From: Virgibacillus doumboii
GTDB taxonomy: Bacteria > Bacillota > Bacilli > Bacillales > Amphibacillaceae
Assembly (NCBI RefSeq): GCF_902806455.1
Contig: NZ_CADCWQ010000002.1
Coordinates: 555,232-619,231 of the forward strand
DNA length: 64,000 nt
Direction of reading: 5' to 3'
Below are positions 8,512 to 18,041 of the stretch, in pieces. Below the pieces are notes generated by a model. That model was not told the DNA's origin, did no database searches, and was given only the letters and a program-made list of their open reading frames with translations. The translations under genes and the position numbers were made by a program. Positions within the stretch are counted from its first letter, which is position 1. Every line of letters starts with the position of its first letter.

Positions 8512-8638
8512 AATAAAACACCTCCATTCATTTCATATCACCATCAGCATGGCCCATTTCAAAAGAATATAAACATTATGAATTTACTCGGAAAACTGGA
8601 ACTTGATTTACATTGATATACTTATTGGAGCAATTAAT

Positions 8639-8683
8639 TATATAATGTGAGGAGTAGTTAAGGTAGTTATCAGTTCAGGAGGA
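8639..8683 (+). promoter_or_regulatory. Probable ars promoter -10 and ribosome site
   Basis: TATAATG at about 8640-8646 is a good -10 element. AGGAGG at about 8677-8682 sits just before the TTG start of arsB. No arsR gene or convincing ArsR palindrome is visible next to it. Confidence 0.4.
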
Positions 8684-8689
8684 ATACAT

Positions 8690-9985
8690 TTGGATTCACA
8701 AACAATCATTGCAATAGCAATATTTTTGATCACACTGATATTAATTATTTGGCAGCCAAAAAATTTAGGAATCGGCTATACCGCATGTTTTGCGGCACTG
8801 ATTGCACTTTTGGCAGGAGTTGTCACATTTGATGATGTCATTGCAGTTGCGGATATCGTTTGGAATGCGACGCTGGCGTTTGTAGCGATCATCATCATTT
8901 CACTAGTTCTGGATGAAATCGGGTTTTTTGAGTGGGCCGCACTGCACATGGCGCGGATTGCTGGTGGCAATGGGGTGAAAATGTTTATTTACATATCCAT
9001 TTTGGGAGCTATCGTGGCAGCATTATTTGCCAATGATGGTGCAGCTTTGATCCTGACCCCGATTGTACTGGCGATGGTGCGGGCACTTAACTTCAGGGAT
9101 GCGTTTATTTTGCCGTTTATCATGGCGAGCGGATTCATTGCTGACACGACATCACTGCCATTCGTCGTCAGTAACCTGGTAAACATCGTTTCAGCGGATT
9201 TCTTTGGAATCGGCTTTTTGGAATATGCGTCACGGATGATCATTCCGAATATATTTTCATTATTTTCCAGTATCATCGTTCTATATCTCTTTTTCAGAAA
9301 AGATATTCCGAAGAATTACGATATGAATCAATTACAGACACCGCGCAGTGCAATTAAGGATGAAAAAATGTTCCGTCTGTCATGGATGGTCTTAAGTATT
9401 CTGTTAATCGGCTATTTTACAAGCGAGTTTTTTCAGATTCCTGTTTCGATTATCGCAGGAACAATTGCAATTATCTTTTTGCTCTTGGGAAGCAATAGCC
9501 ATGCTGTGGAGACCGGGAAAGTGCTCAAGGGCGCACCTTGGGCAATCGTATTTTTCTCCTTGGGGATGTATGTCGTTGTATACGGGTTGCGTAATGTCGG
9601 CCTGACCGACCTGCTCGCAAATGTACTGCGTGCAGCGGCCGATCAGGGACTGTTTGTCGCAACGATGTCGATGGGCTTTATCGCAGCTGTTTTATCGTCT
9701 GTTATGAATAATATGCCTACAGTTATGATTGACGCACTGGCTATCGCCGACACAAATGCCACAGGAGTTATCAAAGAAGGGCTTATTTACGCAAACGTGA
9801 TAGGCAGTGACTTAGGACCGAAAATAACACCAATCGGTTCGCTCGCAACCCTTTTATGGCTTCATGTTCTAAAGACAAAAGGCGTCCGTATTTCATGGGG
9901 TTATTACTTTAAAGCAGGGATTATATTAACGGTTCCTACATTGTTTATCACACTGCTTGGATTGTATATAACATTACTGCTGTAA
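8690..9985 (+). CDS. arsB: Arsenite efflux pump ArsB
   Basis: A 431-residue polytopic membrane protein of the ArsB/NhaD ion transporter superfamily, which exports arsenite or antimonite. The hydrophobic pattern suggests 11-12 helices. Conserved parts visible are [19 protein letters not shown], then [19 protein letters not shown] and the near-C-terminal [20 protein letters not shown], the repeated signature of this family. Length equals the usual 429-431. The start is TTG at 8690, 7 nt behind AGGAGGA. It lies 29 bp upstream of arsC with no terminator, so it forms a two-gene operon. A regulator is absent nearby. Confidence 0.9.
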   Translation: MDSQTIIAIAIFLITLILIIWQPKNLGIGYTACFAALIALLAGVVTFDDVIAVADIVWNATLAFVAIIIISLVLDEIGFFEWAALHMARIAGGNGVKMFIYISILGAIVAALFANDGAALILTPIVLAMVRALNFRDAFILPFIMASGFIADTTSLPFVVSNLVNIVSADFFGIGFLEYASRMIIPNIFSLFSSIIVLYLFFRKDIPKNYDMNQLQTPRSAIKDEKMFRLSWMVLSILLIGYFTSEFFQIPVSIIAGTIAIIFLLLGSNSHAVETGKVLKGAPWAIVFFSLGMYVVVYGLRNVGLTDLLANVLRAAADQGLFVATMSMGFIAAVLSSVMNNMPTVMIDALAIADTNATGVIKEGLIYANVIGSDLGPKITPIGSLATLLWLHVLKTKGVRISWGYYFKAGIILTVPTLFITLLGLYITLLL

Positions 9986-10014
9986 AATCAAGAACTATTA
10001 GAGGAGAATGCTGT

Positions 10015-10434
10015 ATGCCACAAAAACCAATTCTATATTTCCTGTGTACCGGGAACTCATGTCGAAGTCAGATAGCTGAGGGATTTGGGAAGAAACATTT
10101 AAGTGATGAATGGGAAGTAAAAAGTGCAGGGATTGAAGCGCATGGTCTGAATCCTTTAGCTGTAAAGGCAATGGATGAGGCCGGTGTCGATATTTCCAGG
10201 CAGGAATCCAGTGTCATTGATCCGGAAACCTTAAATAATGCTGATCTTGTTGTGACATTGTGCGGTGATGCCAGAGATAATTGTCCAATGACACCTCCAC
10301 ATGTAAAAAAAGGTCACTGGGGATTTGATGACCCCGCAAAGGCTGAAGGAACAGATGATGAAAAGTGGGATGTATTTCGTCGTGTACGAGATGAGATAGA
10401 GCAGCGGATTATACAATTCAAAAATGCGCAGTAG
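10015..10434 (+). CDS. arsC: Thioredoxin-coupled arsenate reductase
   Basis: A 139-residue low-molecular-weight-phosphatase-fold reductase that converts arsenate to arsenite for export by ArsB. The P-loop is CTGNSCRS (Cys11). The redox pair lies in [13 protein letters not shown], which corresponds to the Cys82/Cys89 relay of the Bacillus subtilis and Staphylococcus enzymes that use thioredoxin. WGFDDPA carries the catalytic Asp region. The ATG at 10015 follows AGAGGAG. It is co-transcribed with arsB and ends just before a strong bidirectional terminator. Confidence 0.95.
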   Translation: MPQKPILYFLCTGNSCRSQIAEGFGKKHLSDEWEVKSAGIEAHGLNPLAVKAMDEAGVDISRQESSVIDPETLNNADLVVTLCGDARDNCPMTPPHVKKGHWGFDDPAKAEGTDDEKWDVFRRVRDEIEQRIIQFKNAQ

Positions 10435-10436
10435 TT

Positions 10437-10481
10437 AAAAAGTCGAGAGTGTATCCGAAAATGGATATCTCTCGACTTTTT
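10437..10481. terminator. Bidirectional terminator after arsC
   Basis: AAAAAGTCGAGAG and CTCTCGACTTTTT form a 13-bp perfect stem with A and T runs, serving arsC and the convergent small gene. Confidence 0.9.
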
Positions 10482-10663
10482 CAAGAACGTTTCTCATCAT
10501 TTTTATCATTCGGTATATACTTTGTAAAATACACTGCAAATATCAGACTGATGAATGCCAGTCCCCATCCGGCGATCCCACTCCAGTAAAGGTCAATTTG
10601 CAGACCAATAATTAATACAACAGCACTCAGGATGAGAAAAAAAGTTGTTAAATGACGCTTCAT
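10481..10663 (-). CDS. Small two-helix membrane protein, unknown
   Basis: A 60-residue protein with two predicted helices: TTFFLILSAVVLIIGLQI, then a short DLYWSG turn, and IAGWGLAFISLIFAVYF. A charged Lys/Asp/Arg tail follows. I do not recognise the family. The start at 10663 (ATG) is preferred over a GTG at 10672 because GGGGTG lies at the right distance. It ends at the arsC terminator and stands alone. Confidence 0.6.
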   Translation of the reverse strand: MKRHLTTFFLILSAVVLIIGLQIDLYWSGIAGWGLAFISLIFAVYFTKYIPNDKNDEKRS

Positions 10664-10783
10664 GGATAACACCCCGGAATTAAATTATGCGACAGTATTT
10701 CGAAGGTTGAAGCATTATATTCTCTCTATTAAGTATATGTCCTTCATACTATTTATATCATAAAAACAGGTATTTTTTGAACC

Positions 10784-11731
10784 CTAAGTCCCTGCAACAT
10801 CCCGTTTTGTAAAGAATACCCAGGATAATATCAGAAAAATAATATAGTAAACAGCTAAGACAGTTATGGAAAATCCTAAGCTCATGCCTTCCATCACCTG
10901 TGAGCCGTCCACATATGATTTGAGATTCGTATTGGCGAACAAGATATATTTTGACCAGCTGTATTCCGAAAGAAAGCTGACAATTGCGTTACCGGCAAGC
11001 ATAAGGAAGATTGCGATTCCAATTGCCAGTGAGCTTTGACGGAAAATCGCCGAAATCATAAAGGCAAATGTCGCCATCATTACTAATGTTACAAGCTTAA
11101 ATCCGTAGCCGCTGATAATCTCCTGAATAACGGATACATATTCATAGCCTTCACTTCCATTCATAACTATATGCGGATCCATTCCATTAATTCCGAAGAA
11201 CAAGGAACCAACTATCAATGAAAATAACAACACATAAACAAGTGTAAATAAAGCGAACAGCAGCACGGAAATATATTTCGATAAAAGAATTTTCGTGCGA
11301 GTGATTGGCCGTATCAATAATAACTTAATGGTTCCCCATTTAAATTCATTAGCAATAATTCCAGCTGCAACGATGATTGTAAACAGACTGACTAATGAAA
11401 GCAGAAATTCATTTTCCATCACAAATTGCCACGCATCATATGAAGCCGGCTGAATGTCATTCTCCAGATGATAATTATTACGCTCAATCTGCGTTGAATT
11501 AATGCCCTGCAAGAATTCTTCCTGTTCCATTTCTTCTTTCAACTGCTTGTTTTCTTCCTGAAGGGTCTGTCGCCAATCATCGTTCTGATATTTTTCATTA
11601 ACGTTGGCAACATTAATAAGAAGAGCTAATCCCAGAATAATAATAGATGCGAGTATATACATAACCCAAGTTGATTTACGTATGTATAATTTAAATTGTT
11701 CATTTATTAATAGTTGAAAAAAATTACTCAA
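10784..11731 (-). CDS. ABC-2 type exporter permease
   Basis: About 315 residues with an N-terminal helix (WVMYILASIIILGLALLI), a long extracytoplasmic Glu/Gln-rich segment at about residues 45-95, and five further helices. This is the architecture of ABC-2 permeases that pair with BcrA/YhcH-type ATPases. The TTG at 11731 lies 7 nt behind GGGGAG and overlaps the stop of the ATPase gene (ATTGAGTAA), which implies translational coupling. The substrate is unknown; antimicrobial peptides or membrane stress are common roles for the family. Confidence 0.8.
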   Translation of the reverse strand: MSNFFQLLINEQFKLYIRKSTWVMYILASIIILGLALLINVANVNEKYQNDDWRQTLQEENKQLKEEMEQEEFLQGINSTQIERNNYHLENDIQPASYDAWQFVMENEFLLSLVSLFTIIVAAGIIANEFKWGTIKLLLIRPITRTKILLSKYISVLLFALFTLVYVLLFSLIVGSLFFGINGMDPHIVMNGSEGYEYVSVIQEIISGYGFKLVTLVMMATFAFMISAIFRQSSLAIGIAIFLMLAGNAIVSFLSEYSWSKYILFANTNLKSYVDGSQVMEGMSLGFSITVLAVYYIIFLILSWVFFTKRDVAGT

Positions 11732-12644
11732 TCGTATTCTCCCCAATCAAATCAAAGAATTTATCCTCCAGTGTCGTTCTTGTGATGTTCACCTGGTAAA
11801 CGAGTACATCATTAGTAACCAACGTTTTAATGATTTCCGGTATCATGTCCTTCTCGCTCTGGATTCTCAGGCCATCATCGGTTGATACAGCTTCCATATT
11901 GTGGTTTGCCTGTAACACTTCTTTAGCGTGCTCAATTGGTGTCACTTCCATTTCTATATGGGTTGTATTGTCTTCGTTTGTTGCTGTTTCGACATCTTGC
12001 GTTGCGATCAGTTCACCGTTTTTTATCAGACCAATCCGGTCACACATCAACTCGATTTCCGATAACAGGTGACTGGAAATAATGACAGCGACATTTTCTT
12101 CTTCTGCCAGTTTTCTGATATATTGGCGGATTTCGCGTATACCTGCTGGATCAAGTCCATTGGTGGGTTCGTCCAAAATGAGTACGGAAGGGTTATGAAG
12201 CAGTGCCTGAGCAATTCCCAATCGCTGCCGCATCCCCAATGAATATTTTTTGACCTTTTCATTAATTGGCTTTTCAAGCCCTACCAGTTTGATCACTTCA
12301 TGAATACGTTCTTTGGTAACACCCGGCGTCATTCGTGCATAATGCATCAGGTTTTGCCATCCACTCATAAACGGATACATTTCCGGATTTTCGACAATCG
12401 CACCGACTTCACGAACTGCATCTTTAAAATCCGAATGAATGCTGTTTCCCAGGATGCGGATATCGCCATCCGTAATTTGCATAAGCCCGACCATCATGCG
12501 AATTGTCGTCGTTTTACCAGCTCCATTAGGGCCAATAAAACCAAATACTTCGCCTTTGTTTATGGTGAATGTCAGGTCTTTAATGATTTCTTTATTGCCT
12601 ATTGATTTTTTTACATGGACTAATTCCATAGCTGCTTCCGACAT
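11724..12644 (-). CDS. ABC transporter ATP-binding protein (BcrA/CcmA-type)
   Basis: A 306-residue nucleotide-binding subunit. Walker A is GPNGAGKTT, the signature is YSLGMRQRLGIAQAL, Walker B is VLILDEPTNGLDP and the switch His is in IISSHLLSEIEL. A C-terminal extension of about 85 residues is typical of drug or bacteriocin exporter ATPases (DRA family). The ATG at 12644 is chosen because GGAGG lies 7 nt before it; the in-frame ATG at 12659 overlaps that ribosome site. It is the first gene of a two-gene operon with the permease. Confidence 0.9.
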   Translation of the reverse strand: MSEAAMELVHVKKSIGNKEIIKDLTFTINKGEVFGFIGPNGAGKTTTIRMMVGLMQITDGDIRILGNSIHSDFKDAVREVGAIVENPEMYPFMSGWQNLMHYARMTPGVTKERIHEVIKLVGLEKPINEKVKKYSLGMRQRLGIAQALLHNPSVLILDEPTNGLDPAGIREIRQYIRKLAEEENVAVIISSHLLSEIELMCDRIGLIKNGELIATQDVETATNEDNTTHIEMEVTPIEHAKEVLQANHNMEAVSTDDGLRIQSEKDMIPEIIKTLVTNDVLVYQVNITRTTLEDKFFDLIGENTIE

Positions 12645-12805
12645 ATGTAAATCCTCCATTTCCTACTTGTTCCATTTCTTATTACGAATCAGTCGACAAA
12701 ATGTTTCATGTAAAAACAAATTAATCTATTTTTTACGTTTAATTCTATTTTCACCGGGAATAAAAATAATAGACTGATAATCTTTTAATAGAAAGGAAGT
12801 CTTTA

Positions 12806-12964
12806 ATGAGAAAGTCACAATATCAGCCGACAAAGAATAAACAAATGACAGATGCTCAGGAAGTACATTATGCGAAAGATTTTAAACAGGCAGATGTTGC
12901 TGCCGGCTACCGTCAATCTAGAGTGAGAGAGGCTAAACAGGAAAACCCGGAGTTAATCAAATAA
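12806..12964 (+). CDS. YfhE-family small protein
   Basis: A 52-residue protein with AAAGGAAG 8 nt before its ATG. The segment MTDAQEVHYAKDFKQAD matches the YfhE signature (T-x-x-Q-E-V-x-Y-x-x-x-F-K-x-A-D), followed by a charged tail. It is hydrophilic and probably cytoplasmic, and the function of the family is unknown. It has its own terminator at 12977-13017, so it looks like an independent transcript divergent from the ABC operon. Confidence 0.75.
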   Translation: MRKSQYQPTKNKQMTDAQEVHYAKDFKQADVAAGYRQSRVREAKQENPELIK

Positions 12965-12976
12965 CTTTATGTTCCC

Positions 12977-13017
12977 AAAGTACTCTGTTTGCAGGAATGC
13001 AGATGGGGTGCTTTTTT
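12977..13017 (+). terminator. Intrinsic terminator after the YfhE-like gene
   Basis: A 17-bp stem with several G-U pairs (AAAGTACTCTGTTTGCA with TGCAGATGGGGTGCTTT), a GGAA loop and a T6 run. Confidence 0.75.
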
Positions 13018-13066
13018 AATAGTTAAATAGTGAGATATGATCATCATTAATATCAGCCATGGATAT

Positions 13067-13244
13067 GGACATATATTCCGCTATTTACTTCAAAAACAAC
13101 GATTTCACAATGCTTGCGGACATTTGTTCCGTTAATTGATGAAAACAAGTTATATTATGCCTTTTTATGCCCGATAACGGAATAAATGTCCTCGAACGTC
13201 TTCAAAAGTCGCTTTTTATCAGGAATAGCGGAATAAATGTCCGG
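13067..13244. repeat. Nested inverted repeats of a CGGACAT...TTCCG motif
   Basis: Four related motifs are ordered A-B-B'-A'. GGACATATATTCCGCTATT (13067-13085) is inverted at 13224-13244 (AATAGCGGAATAAATGTCC). CGGACATTTGTTCCGTTAA (about 13117-13135) is inverted at about 13174-13192 (TAACGGAATAAATGTCC). No gene is visible from 13018 to 13506. The same motif family occurs at 45459-45640. Confidence 0.85.
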
Positions 13245-13366
13245 ATTGACTTTGCTTCCGAAAGCCATCACTGCAGACTTCAATTAATTTACGTTTCCCG
13301 GAGCAAGTGTATATAATCACGGACCTTAACAACAGCCCTATCATAACTAATATCGTTTCCCGAACG

Positions 13367-13409
13367 AAAAAAGTGGCATGACATTTATAATTATTTTTGC
13401 CACTTTTTT
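13367..13409. terminator. Hairpin with A and T runs upstream of the thiolase
   Basis: AAAAAAGTGGCA and TGCCACTTTTTT form a perfect 12-bp stem. It could end any transcript from either side of this gap, or be a leader terminator of the thiolase operon. Confidence 0.6.
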
Positions 13410-13506
13410 GATTCCAGGTTCGATTATAGTAATAGAGAAAGGTAATTTAAATTGTTAAAAAAATCAGATATAATGAAGGTAATTATTAGGAAAAAGGGGT
13501 GCGATT

Positions 13507-14646
13507 ATGCGAGAAGTTGTTATTGTTGATGGCTGCCGGACAGCGGTGGGCAGAAGAAAAGGCATGTTTGCCGATTATCGGTCGGATGAGCTGGCTGCGG
13601 TTGTATTGGAAGAAGTGGTTAACCGTTCAAAAATAGATAAAGCAGATGTGGAGGATGTTATTTTAGGGTGTGTGACACAAGTGGGGGAACAGGCTGGAAA
13701 TGTCGCCAGGACTGCAGCGCTGATAGCCGGATTTCCAATACATGTTCCCGGTGTTACTATCGACCGGCAGTGCGGTTCAAGTCAACAGGCTGTTCATTTC
13801 GGTGCACAGGCTATTATGGCCGGGGATATGGACGTCGTAGTTGCAGGTGGCGTGGAGAGTATGACCCGGTCACCGATGTTTTCGAATATGCAAGAGACGA
13901 AGCCCAGTGAAAAGCTTACAGATAAATATGAAATTGTTAATCAGGGAATCTCGGCTGAGAAAATTGCTGATAAATGGGGATTCAGCCGGGAAGAATTGGA
14001 TGCGTTTTCACTGCAAAGTCACAAGCGTGCTACAGCTGCTAAGGAAAAAGGTAATTTTGAAGAGGAAATTGTGCCTGTGTATACAGGAGATTCCAGAACC
14101 GTCAGCTTTGACGAAGGTCCACGGCCGGACACGACAATGAAAGCGTTGGCAGATTTGAAAACGGTGTTCAAAGAAGATGGCAAAATAACTGCCGGTAATG
14201 CAAGTCAAATGAGTGATGGTGCAAGTGCCGTACTGTTAATGTCCAAAGAAAAGGCGGACGAAATGGGATTAAAACCGAAAGCCCGAATTGTTTCTCGTAC
14301 GGTTGTCGGTTCAGATCCGACGTTAATGCTTACAGGGCCAATCGAGGCAACAAGACAAGTACTGAAGAAAGCAAATCTTACAATTGACCAGGTTGACAGG
14401 TATGAAGTAAATGAAGCCTTTGCACCGGTACCGTTAGCCTGGCTGAATGAGATAGGTGCTGATCCCGAAAAGCTAAACGTAAACGGTGGTGCAATCGCAC
14501 TTGGCCACCCGCTTGGTGCAACGGGAACAAAACTATTAATCTCACTTGTTAATGAACTGGGGCGAACCGGCGGCAAATATGGTTTACTGGCAATTTGTGA
14601 AGGTATGGGAACGGCAAATGCAACAATCGTTGAACGGATTGAATAG
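13507..14646 (+). CDS. Acetyl-CoA C-acyltransferase (thiolase)
   Basis: A 379-residue thiolase that cleaves a 3-ketoacyl-CoA with CoA, or condenses acetyl-CoA. The nucleophile Cys89 is in RQCGSSQQAVHFGAQAI, GGVESMTRSP follows, the His motif is NGGAIALGHPLGATG and the second Cys is in AICEGMGTANA. The start ATG follows AAAAAGGGGTG. It is the first of three tightly spaced genes (15 bp, then 13 bp) for beta-oxidation-like steps. The chain length or branched substrate is not determined by sequence. Confidence 0.9.
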   Translation: MREVVIVDGCRTAVGRRKGMFADYRSDELAAVVLEEVVNRSKIDKADVEDVILGCVTQVGEQAGNVARTAALIAGFPIHVPGVTIDRQCGSSQQAVHFGAQAIMAGDMDVVVAGGVESMTRSPMFSNMQETKPSEKLTDKYEIVNQGISAEKIADKWGFSREELDAFSLQSHKRATAAKEKGNFEEEIVPVYTGDSRTVSFDEGPRPDTTMKALADLKTVFKEDGKITAGNASQMSDGASAVLLMSKEKADEMGLKPKARIVSRTVVGSDPTLMLTGPIEATRQVLKKANLTIDQVDRYEVNEAFAPVPLAWLNEIGADPEKLNVNGGAIALGHPLGATGTKLLISLVNELGRTGGKYGLLAICEGMGTANATIVERIE

Positions 14647-14661
14647 GGAGGAGCATATATT

Positions 14662-15429
14662 GTGCAGCTATCTGAATTGAATGCAATTGTTACCGGCGGA
14701 GCATCCGGGCTTGGTGAAGCAACAACCCGGAAGATTGTTGCCTCCGCCGGGAAAGTGGCAATCTTTGATTTGAATGAGGAAAGAGCAAGTAGTCTGATAG
14801 ATGAGCTTGGACAGCATAACGCAGTTTTTTTCAAAACGGATGTTACGAGTCCGGAACAGGTTGAAGGAAACACAAAGAAAGTCTATGAAACGTTTGGTTC
14901 GATAAATGCTTTGGTAAATTGTGCCGGGGTTGCCACACCCGGAAAAGTCCATGGCAAAAAAGGCATGATGAAGCTTGAGGCATTTGAAAAAGTCGTCAGG
15001 ATAAACTTGATTGGAACGTTTAATGTCATCCGTGTTGCAACTTCCTATATGAGGGAAAACAATCCCGTTGAAGGGGAACGTGGTGTCATTATTAATACAG
15101 CATCGGCTGCAGCGTTTGAAGGGCAAATTGGTCAGGCGGCATACAGTGCATCAAAAGGCGGTGTTGCCAGTATGACATTGCCGCTTGCCAGGGAATTCGC
15201 ATCTGTCGGAATCCGTGTCATGGCCATTGCTCCAGGGCTATTTGAAACACCAATGTTTGATACACTCCCTGAAGCAGCCAAGGAAGGACTGGGGAAAATG
15301 GTGCCATTTCCAAACCGCCTTGGAATACCGTCCGAGTATGCAGCACTTATGGAAAGTATCCTGACAAATCCAATGCTGAATGGTGAAGTGATCCGCTTGG
15401 ATGGGGCCATTCGCATGCAGCCTAAATAG
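14662..15429 (+). CDS. SDR-family 3-hydroxyacyl-CoA dehydrogenase (HSD10-like)
   Basis: A 255-residue short-chain dehydrogenase. The NAD-binding motif TGGASGLGEATTR is at about residues 11-23, D39 in FDLNEER selects NAD, and NCAGVA, INTASAAA and the catalytic YSASKGG follow. PGLFETPMFDTLPE and the closing GAIRMQPK resemble type-II hydroxyacyl-CoA dehydrogenases (HSD17B10), which act on short and 2-methyl branched 3-hydroxyacyl-CoAs. GTG at 14662 follows GGGAGGAG. Its place between thiolase and acyl-CoA dehydrogenase supports the assignment. Confidence 0.85.
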   Translation: MQLSELNAIVTGGASGLGEATTRKIVASAGKVAIFDLNEERASSLIDELGQHNAVFFKTDVTSPEQVEGNTKKVYETFGSINALVNCAGVATPGKVHGKKGMMKLEAFEKVVRINLIGTFNVIRVATSYMRENNPVEGERGVIINTASAAAFEGQIGQAAYSASKGGVASMTLPLAREFASVGIRVMAIAPGLFETPMFDTLPEAAKEGLGKMVPFPNRLGIPSEYAALMESILTNPMLNGEVIRLDGAIRMQPK

Positions 15430-15442
15430 GGAGGTGTTCCAA

Positions 15443-16591
15443 ATGGGTAAATATCGTTTTGAAACAGAAGAACATGAATTGTTCCGGAAGACGTTACGGA
15501 AGTTTTTGCAGAAGGAAGCGGAACCGTATTATGAACAGTGGGAAGAAGATCGTATGATCCCTGCTGATTTTTGGAGGAAGATGGGCGAGATGGGCTTTCT
15601 TTCTCCACATGTCGAAGAAGAATATGGCGGATTGGGACTCGACTTCAGTTATTCGGTCATCATTCTGGAAGAGCTTGAGCGGATTGGAACAAGTTTAATC
15701 GGAATCGGTCTCCACTCGGATATCGTTGTCCCGTATATTGAATCGTATGGCACGGAAGACCAGAAACAGAAATGGCTATCCGGGTGTGTAACTGGTGATC
15801 ATATTACTGCGGTAGCTATGACTGAACCAGGAACAGGGTCGGATTTGGCGAACATCAAGACGACTGCCACCCGTGATGGTGACCATTATATTGTTAATGG
15901 ACAAAAAACATTTATCACCAATGGTATTCTCGCAGATCTTATATTAGTTGTTGTTAAAACTGACCCCGATGCCCAGCCGAAGCATAAGGGAATAAGCCTG
16001 TTGATGGTTGAAGCAGATTCACCGGGTTTTTCACGTGGACGAAAACTGAATAAAGTCGGCCTGCATGCCCAGGACACCGCGGAGTTATATTTTGAAGACT
16101 GCAGGGTACCTGTTGAAAACCTGATTGGTGAAGAGGGGAAAGGATTTAAGTATCTTATGGAAAAATTACAGCAGGAGCGGCTCGTGGTTGCAATTTCCGG
16201 TCAGGCAGCTTCGGAGGATATGGTCGACATGACGCTGGAGTATGTTAAAGAAAGGAACGCATTTGGCAAGTCGGTTGGTTCTTTTCAAAATACCCGATTT
16301 AAGCTGGCAGAACTGGCCACACAAGTTGAGCTGGGAAGGTCTTTTCTGGAGTCGCTTATAGAAGACCATATTGCCGGGAAAGATATAGTTACAAAAGTAT
16401 CGATGGCAAAGTATTGGCTGACTGATACTGCCAAACAGGTTGCCAATGAATGTATGCAGCTGCACGGCGGATATGGATATATGGAGGAATATAAAATTGC
16501 CAGACGATATCGTGATACCCCTGTAGCTGCTATTTATGCTGGGACTAATGAAATCATGAAAACAATCATTGCAAAAAATATGGGATTATAA
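15443..16591 (+). CDS. Acyl-CoA dehydrogenase
   Basis: A 382-residue FAD flavoprotein that introduces the alpha-beta double bond into an acyl-CoA. It shows the N-terminal helical domain, the flavin-contact motif AMTEPGTGSDLANIKTTA near residue 125, and the C-terminal motif QLHGGYGYMEEY with the probable base Glu in YAGTNEIMK. The ATG at 15443 is chosen because GGGAGGTG lies just upstream; the longer reading into the SDR gene is not supported. It is the last gene of the operon. No enoyl-CoA hydratase is present in it. Confidence 0.92.
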   Translation: MGKYRFETEEHELFRKTLRKFLQKEAEPYYEQWEEDRMIPADFWRKMGEMGFLSPHVEEEYGGLGLDFSYSVIILEELERIGTSLIGIGLHSDIVVPYIESYGTEDQKQKWLSGCVTGDHITAVAMTEPGTGSDLANIKTTATRDGDHYIVNGQKTFITNGILADLILVVVKTDPDAQPKHKGISLLMVEADSPGFSRGRKLNKVGLHAQDTAELYFEDCRVPVENLIGEEGKGFKYLMEKLQQERLVVAISGQAASEDMVDMTLEYVKERNAFGKSVGSFQNTRFKLAELATQVELGRSFLESLIEDHIAGKDIVTKVSMAKYWLTDTAKQVANECMQLHGGYGYMEEYKIARRYRDTPVAAIYAGTNEIMKTIIAKNMGL

Positions 16592-16668
16592 TGCACACGA
16601 AACTTTTCTTTCTGCTTAATCGTCATATATAATTAGAGTAGGACAATAAGACTAAGGAGAAAGTAGCT

Positions 16669-17850
16669 ATGAAACGGGGTCAATTAGTTTGGGTGCTGCT
16701 GGTATTATTATTATGCAGTATTCTATTAGTTTCATGTTCAAATGATGAACCTGAACAAACATCGGAACCAGAAACAGAAAAATCGAAAGAAGAAAAAACG
16801 ACGGAACCTGAAAAAGAGCCAAAAAAGCCAGAAGTCATTCATAAAGAAATTTCCTTTTCCGCGATTGGTGATATGCTGATTCACAACAGTGTATATGAGG
16901 ATGCACAAACTGCAAGCGGCTATGATTTTATGCCGATGCTCGAGCGGGTAAAACCGTATTTAAACAACACTACGATTACTTTTGCCAACCAGGAAACAAT
17001 GATTGGCGGCATTGAATTAGGGTTGTCATCCTATCCAACATTCAACAGTCCATATGCAGTGGGTGATGCACTGAAAAAAGTTGGTGTTGATGTTGTTTCA
17101 CTGGCAAACAATCATACACTTGATGGCGGAGAAGCAGCAATTCAAAGTGCAATCGAGCATTGGGAAAAAATTGATATGATGTACACCGGTGCATATAAAA
17201 ACGAGGCTGACAGTAATAACATACGAGTATATGAAACCGATGAAGGTATTTCTGTTGCATTTTTAGCGTACACATATGGTACAAACGGGATTCCCGTACC
17301 GGAGGGTAAAGACTATCTGGTCAATTTAATTGATAAAGAACTGATGGCAGCCGATATTAAAAAAGCAAAAGAGCAAGCAGATGCCGTTGTATTAAGTATG
17401 CATTTTGGTGACCAATATATCCGATTGCCGAATGACGAGCAAAAGGATATTGCCCAATTTGCAGCGGATCACGGCGTTGATGTTGTGCTTGGTCATCATC
17501 CGCACGTCCTGCAGCCGATTGATTGGGTTGAAGGAGAAGACGGAAATAAAACACTTGTGGCATATTCATTAGGGAATTTTTTATCGGGTCAGGATGAGTT
17601 TTACCGCAGGATTGGCGGCATTTTTAAATTTTCCATTCATAAAACAATCAAAGGTGAAGAGGAAACAATTGAAGTAACATCACCTAAACTGCAGCCGACC
17701 TTTGTGAAATTCCATAACTGGGCGAATTATGAAGTTATACCAATGTATCAGCTGACAAATGATGAACTGGACAATGCCCAGGAACACTATCAGGAAATCA
17801 AGGCGCATATGTCCCAGTGGGTGCCTGAGTTGGAGTTTATTGAGGGATAG
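16669..17850 (+). CDS. CapA/PgsA-like metallophosphatase-fold lipoprotein
   Basis: A 393-residue surface protein. The signal peptide has lipobox LVSC (Cys at about 24), then a Glu/Lys-rich linker to about residue 57. The CapA (PGA_cap) domain follows with FSAIGDMLIHN, NQETMIGG, LANNHTLDGG and GHHPHVLQP, the metal-binding pattern of calcineurin-like enzymes. Relatives are linked to poly-gamma-glutamate or capsule synthesis, but no pgsB/pgsC genes are adjacent. ATG at 16669 follows AAGGAG. Its 3' end and terminator arm are duplicated at 19550-19626. Confidence 0.85.
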   Translation: MKRGQLVWVLLVLLLCSILLVSCSNDEPEQTSEPETEKSKEEKTTEPEKEPKKPEVIHKEISFSAIGDMLIHNSVYEDAQTASGYDFMPMLERVKPYLNNTTITFANQETMIGGIELGLSSYPTFNSPYAVGDALKKVGVDVVSLANNHTLDGGEAAIQSAIEHWEKIDMMYTGAYKNEADSNNIRVYETDEGISVAFLAYTYGTNGIPVPEGKDYLVNLIDKELMAADIKKAKEQADAVVLSMHFGDQYIRLPNDEQKDIAQFAADHGVDVVLGHHPHVLQPIDWVEGEDGNKTLVAYSLGNFLSGQDEFYRRIGGIFKFSIHKTIKGEEETIEVTSPKLQPTFVKFHNWANYEVIPMYQLTNDELDNAQEHYQEIKAHMSQWVPELEFIEG

Positions 17851-17875
17851 ATTTTAAATGCTCACAATAGTCGAA
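17810..17875. repeat. Left copy of the capA 3'-end direct repeat
   Basis: It holds the last codons of capA and ATTTTAAATGCTCACA. It is similar, with small gaps, to 19550-19608, where the same bases run into a complete terminator hairpin. At the left copy only the left arm of that hairpin remains. Confidence 0.75.
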
Positions 17876-17914
17876 TCGGGTTTATGGACGAGAAAATACA
17901 GAACAGCAAACTAT

Positions 17915-17943
17915 CTAGGGGTACAGATTGTATTAGTACCCCG
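17915..17943. other. Hairpin in the capA downstream gap
   Basis: GGGGTACAGATTGTATTAGTACCCC forms a 7-bp perfect stem (GGGGTAC/GTACCCC) without a strong T run. Otherwise I see nothing in 17876-18041. Confidence 0.4.
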
Positions 17944-18041
17944 TATTTGTTGTTAAACTAAGGATAATATGTGCAGGTACGAAAGTTGACATCACTACGG
18001 ACACTATCTAAACCATTATAAAGAAGAAAAAGCCATTCAAA

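Noticed and set aside
8512..8689. ArsR operator ahead of arsB
   Set aside because: No clear palindrome was found and no arsR gene is nearby.
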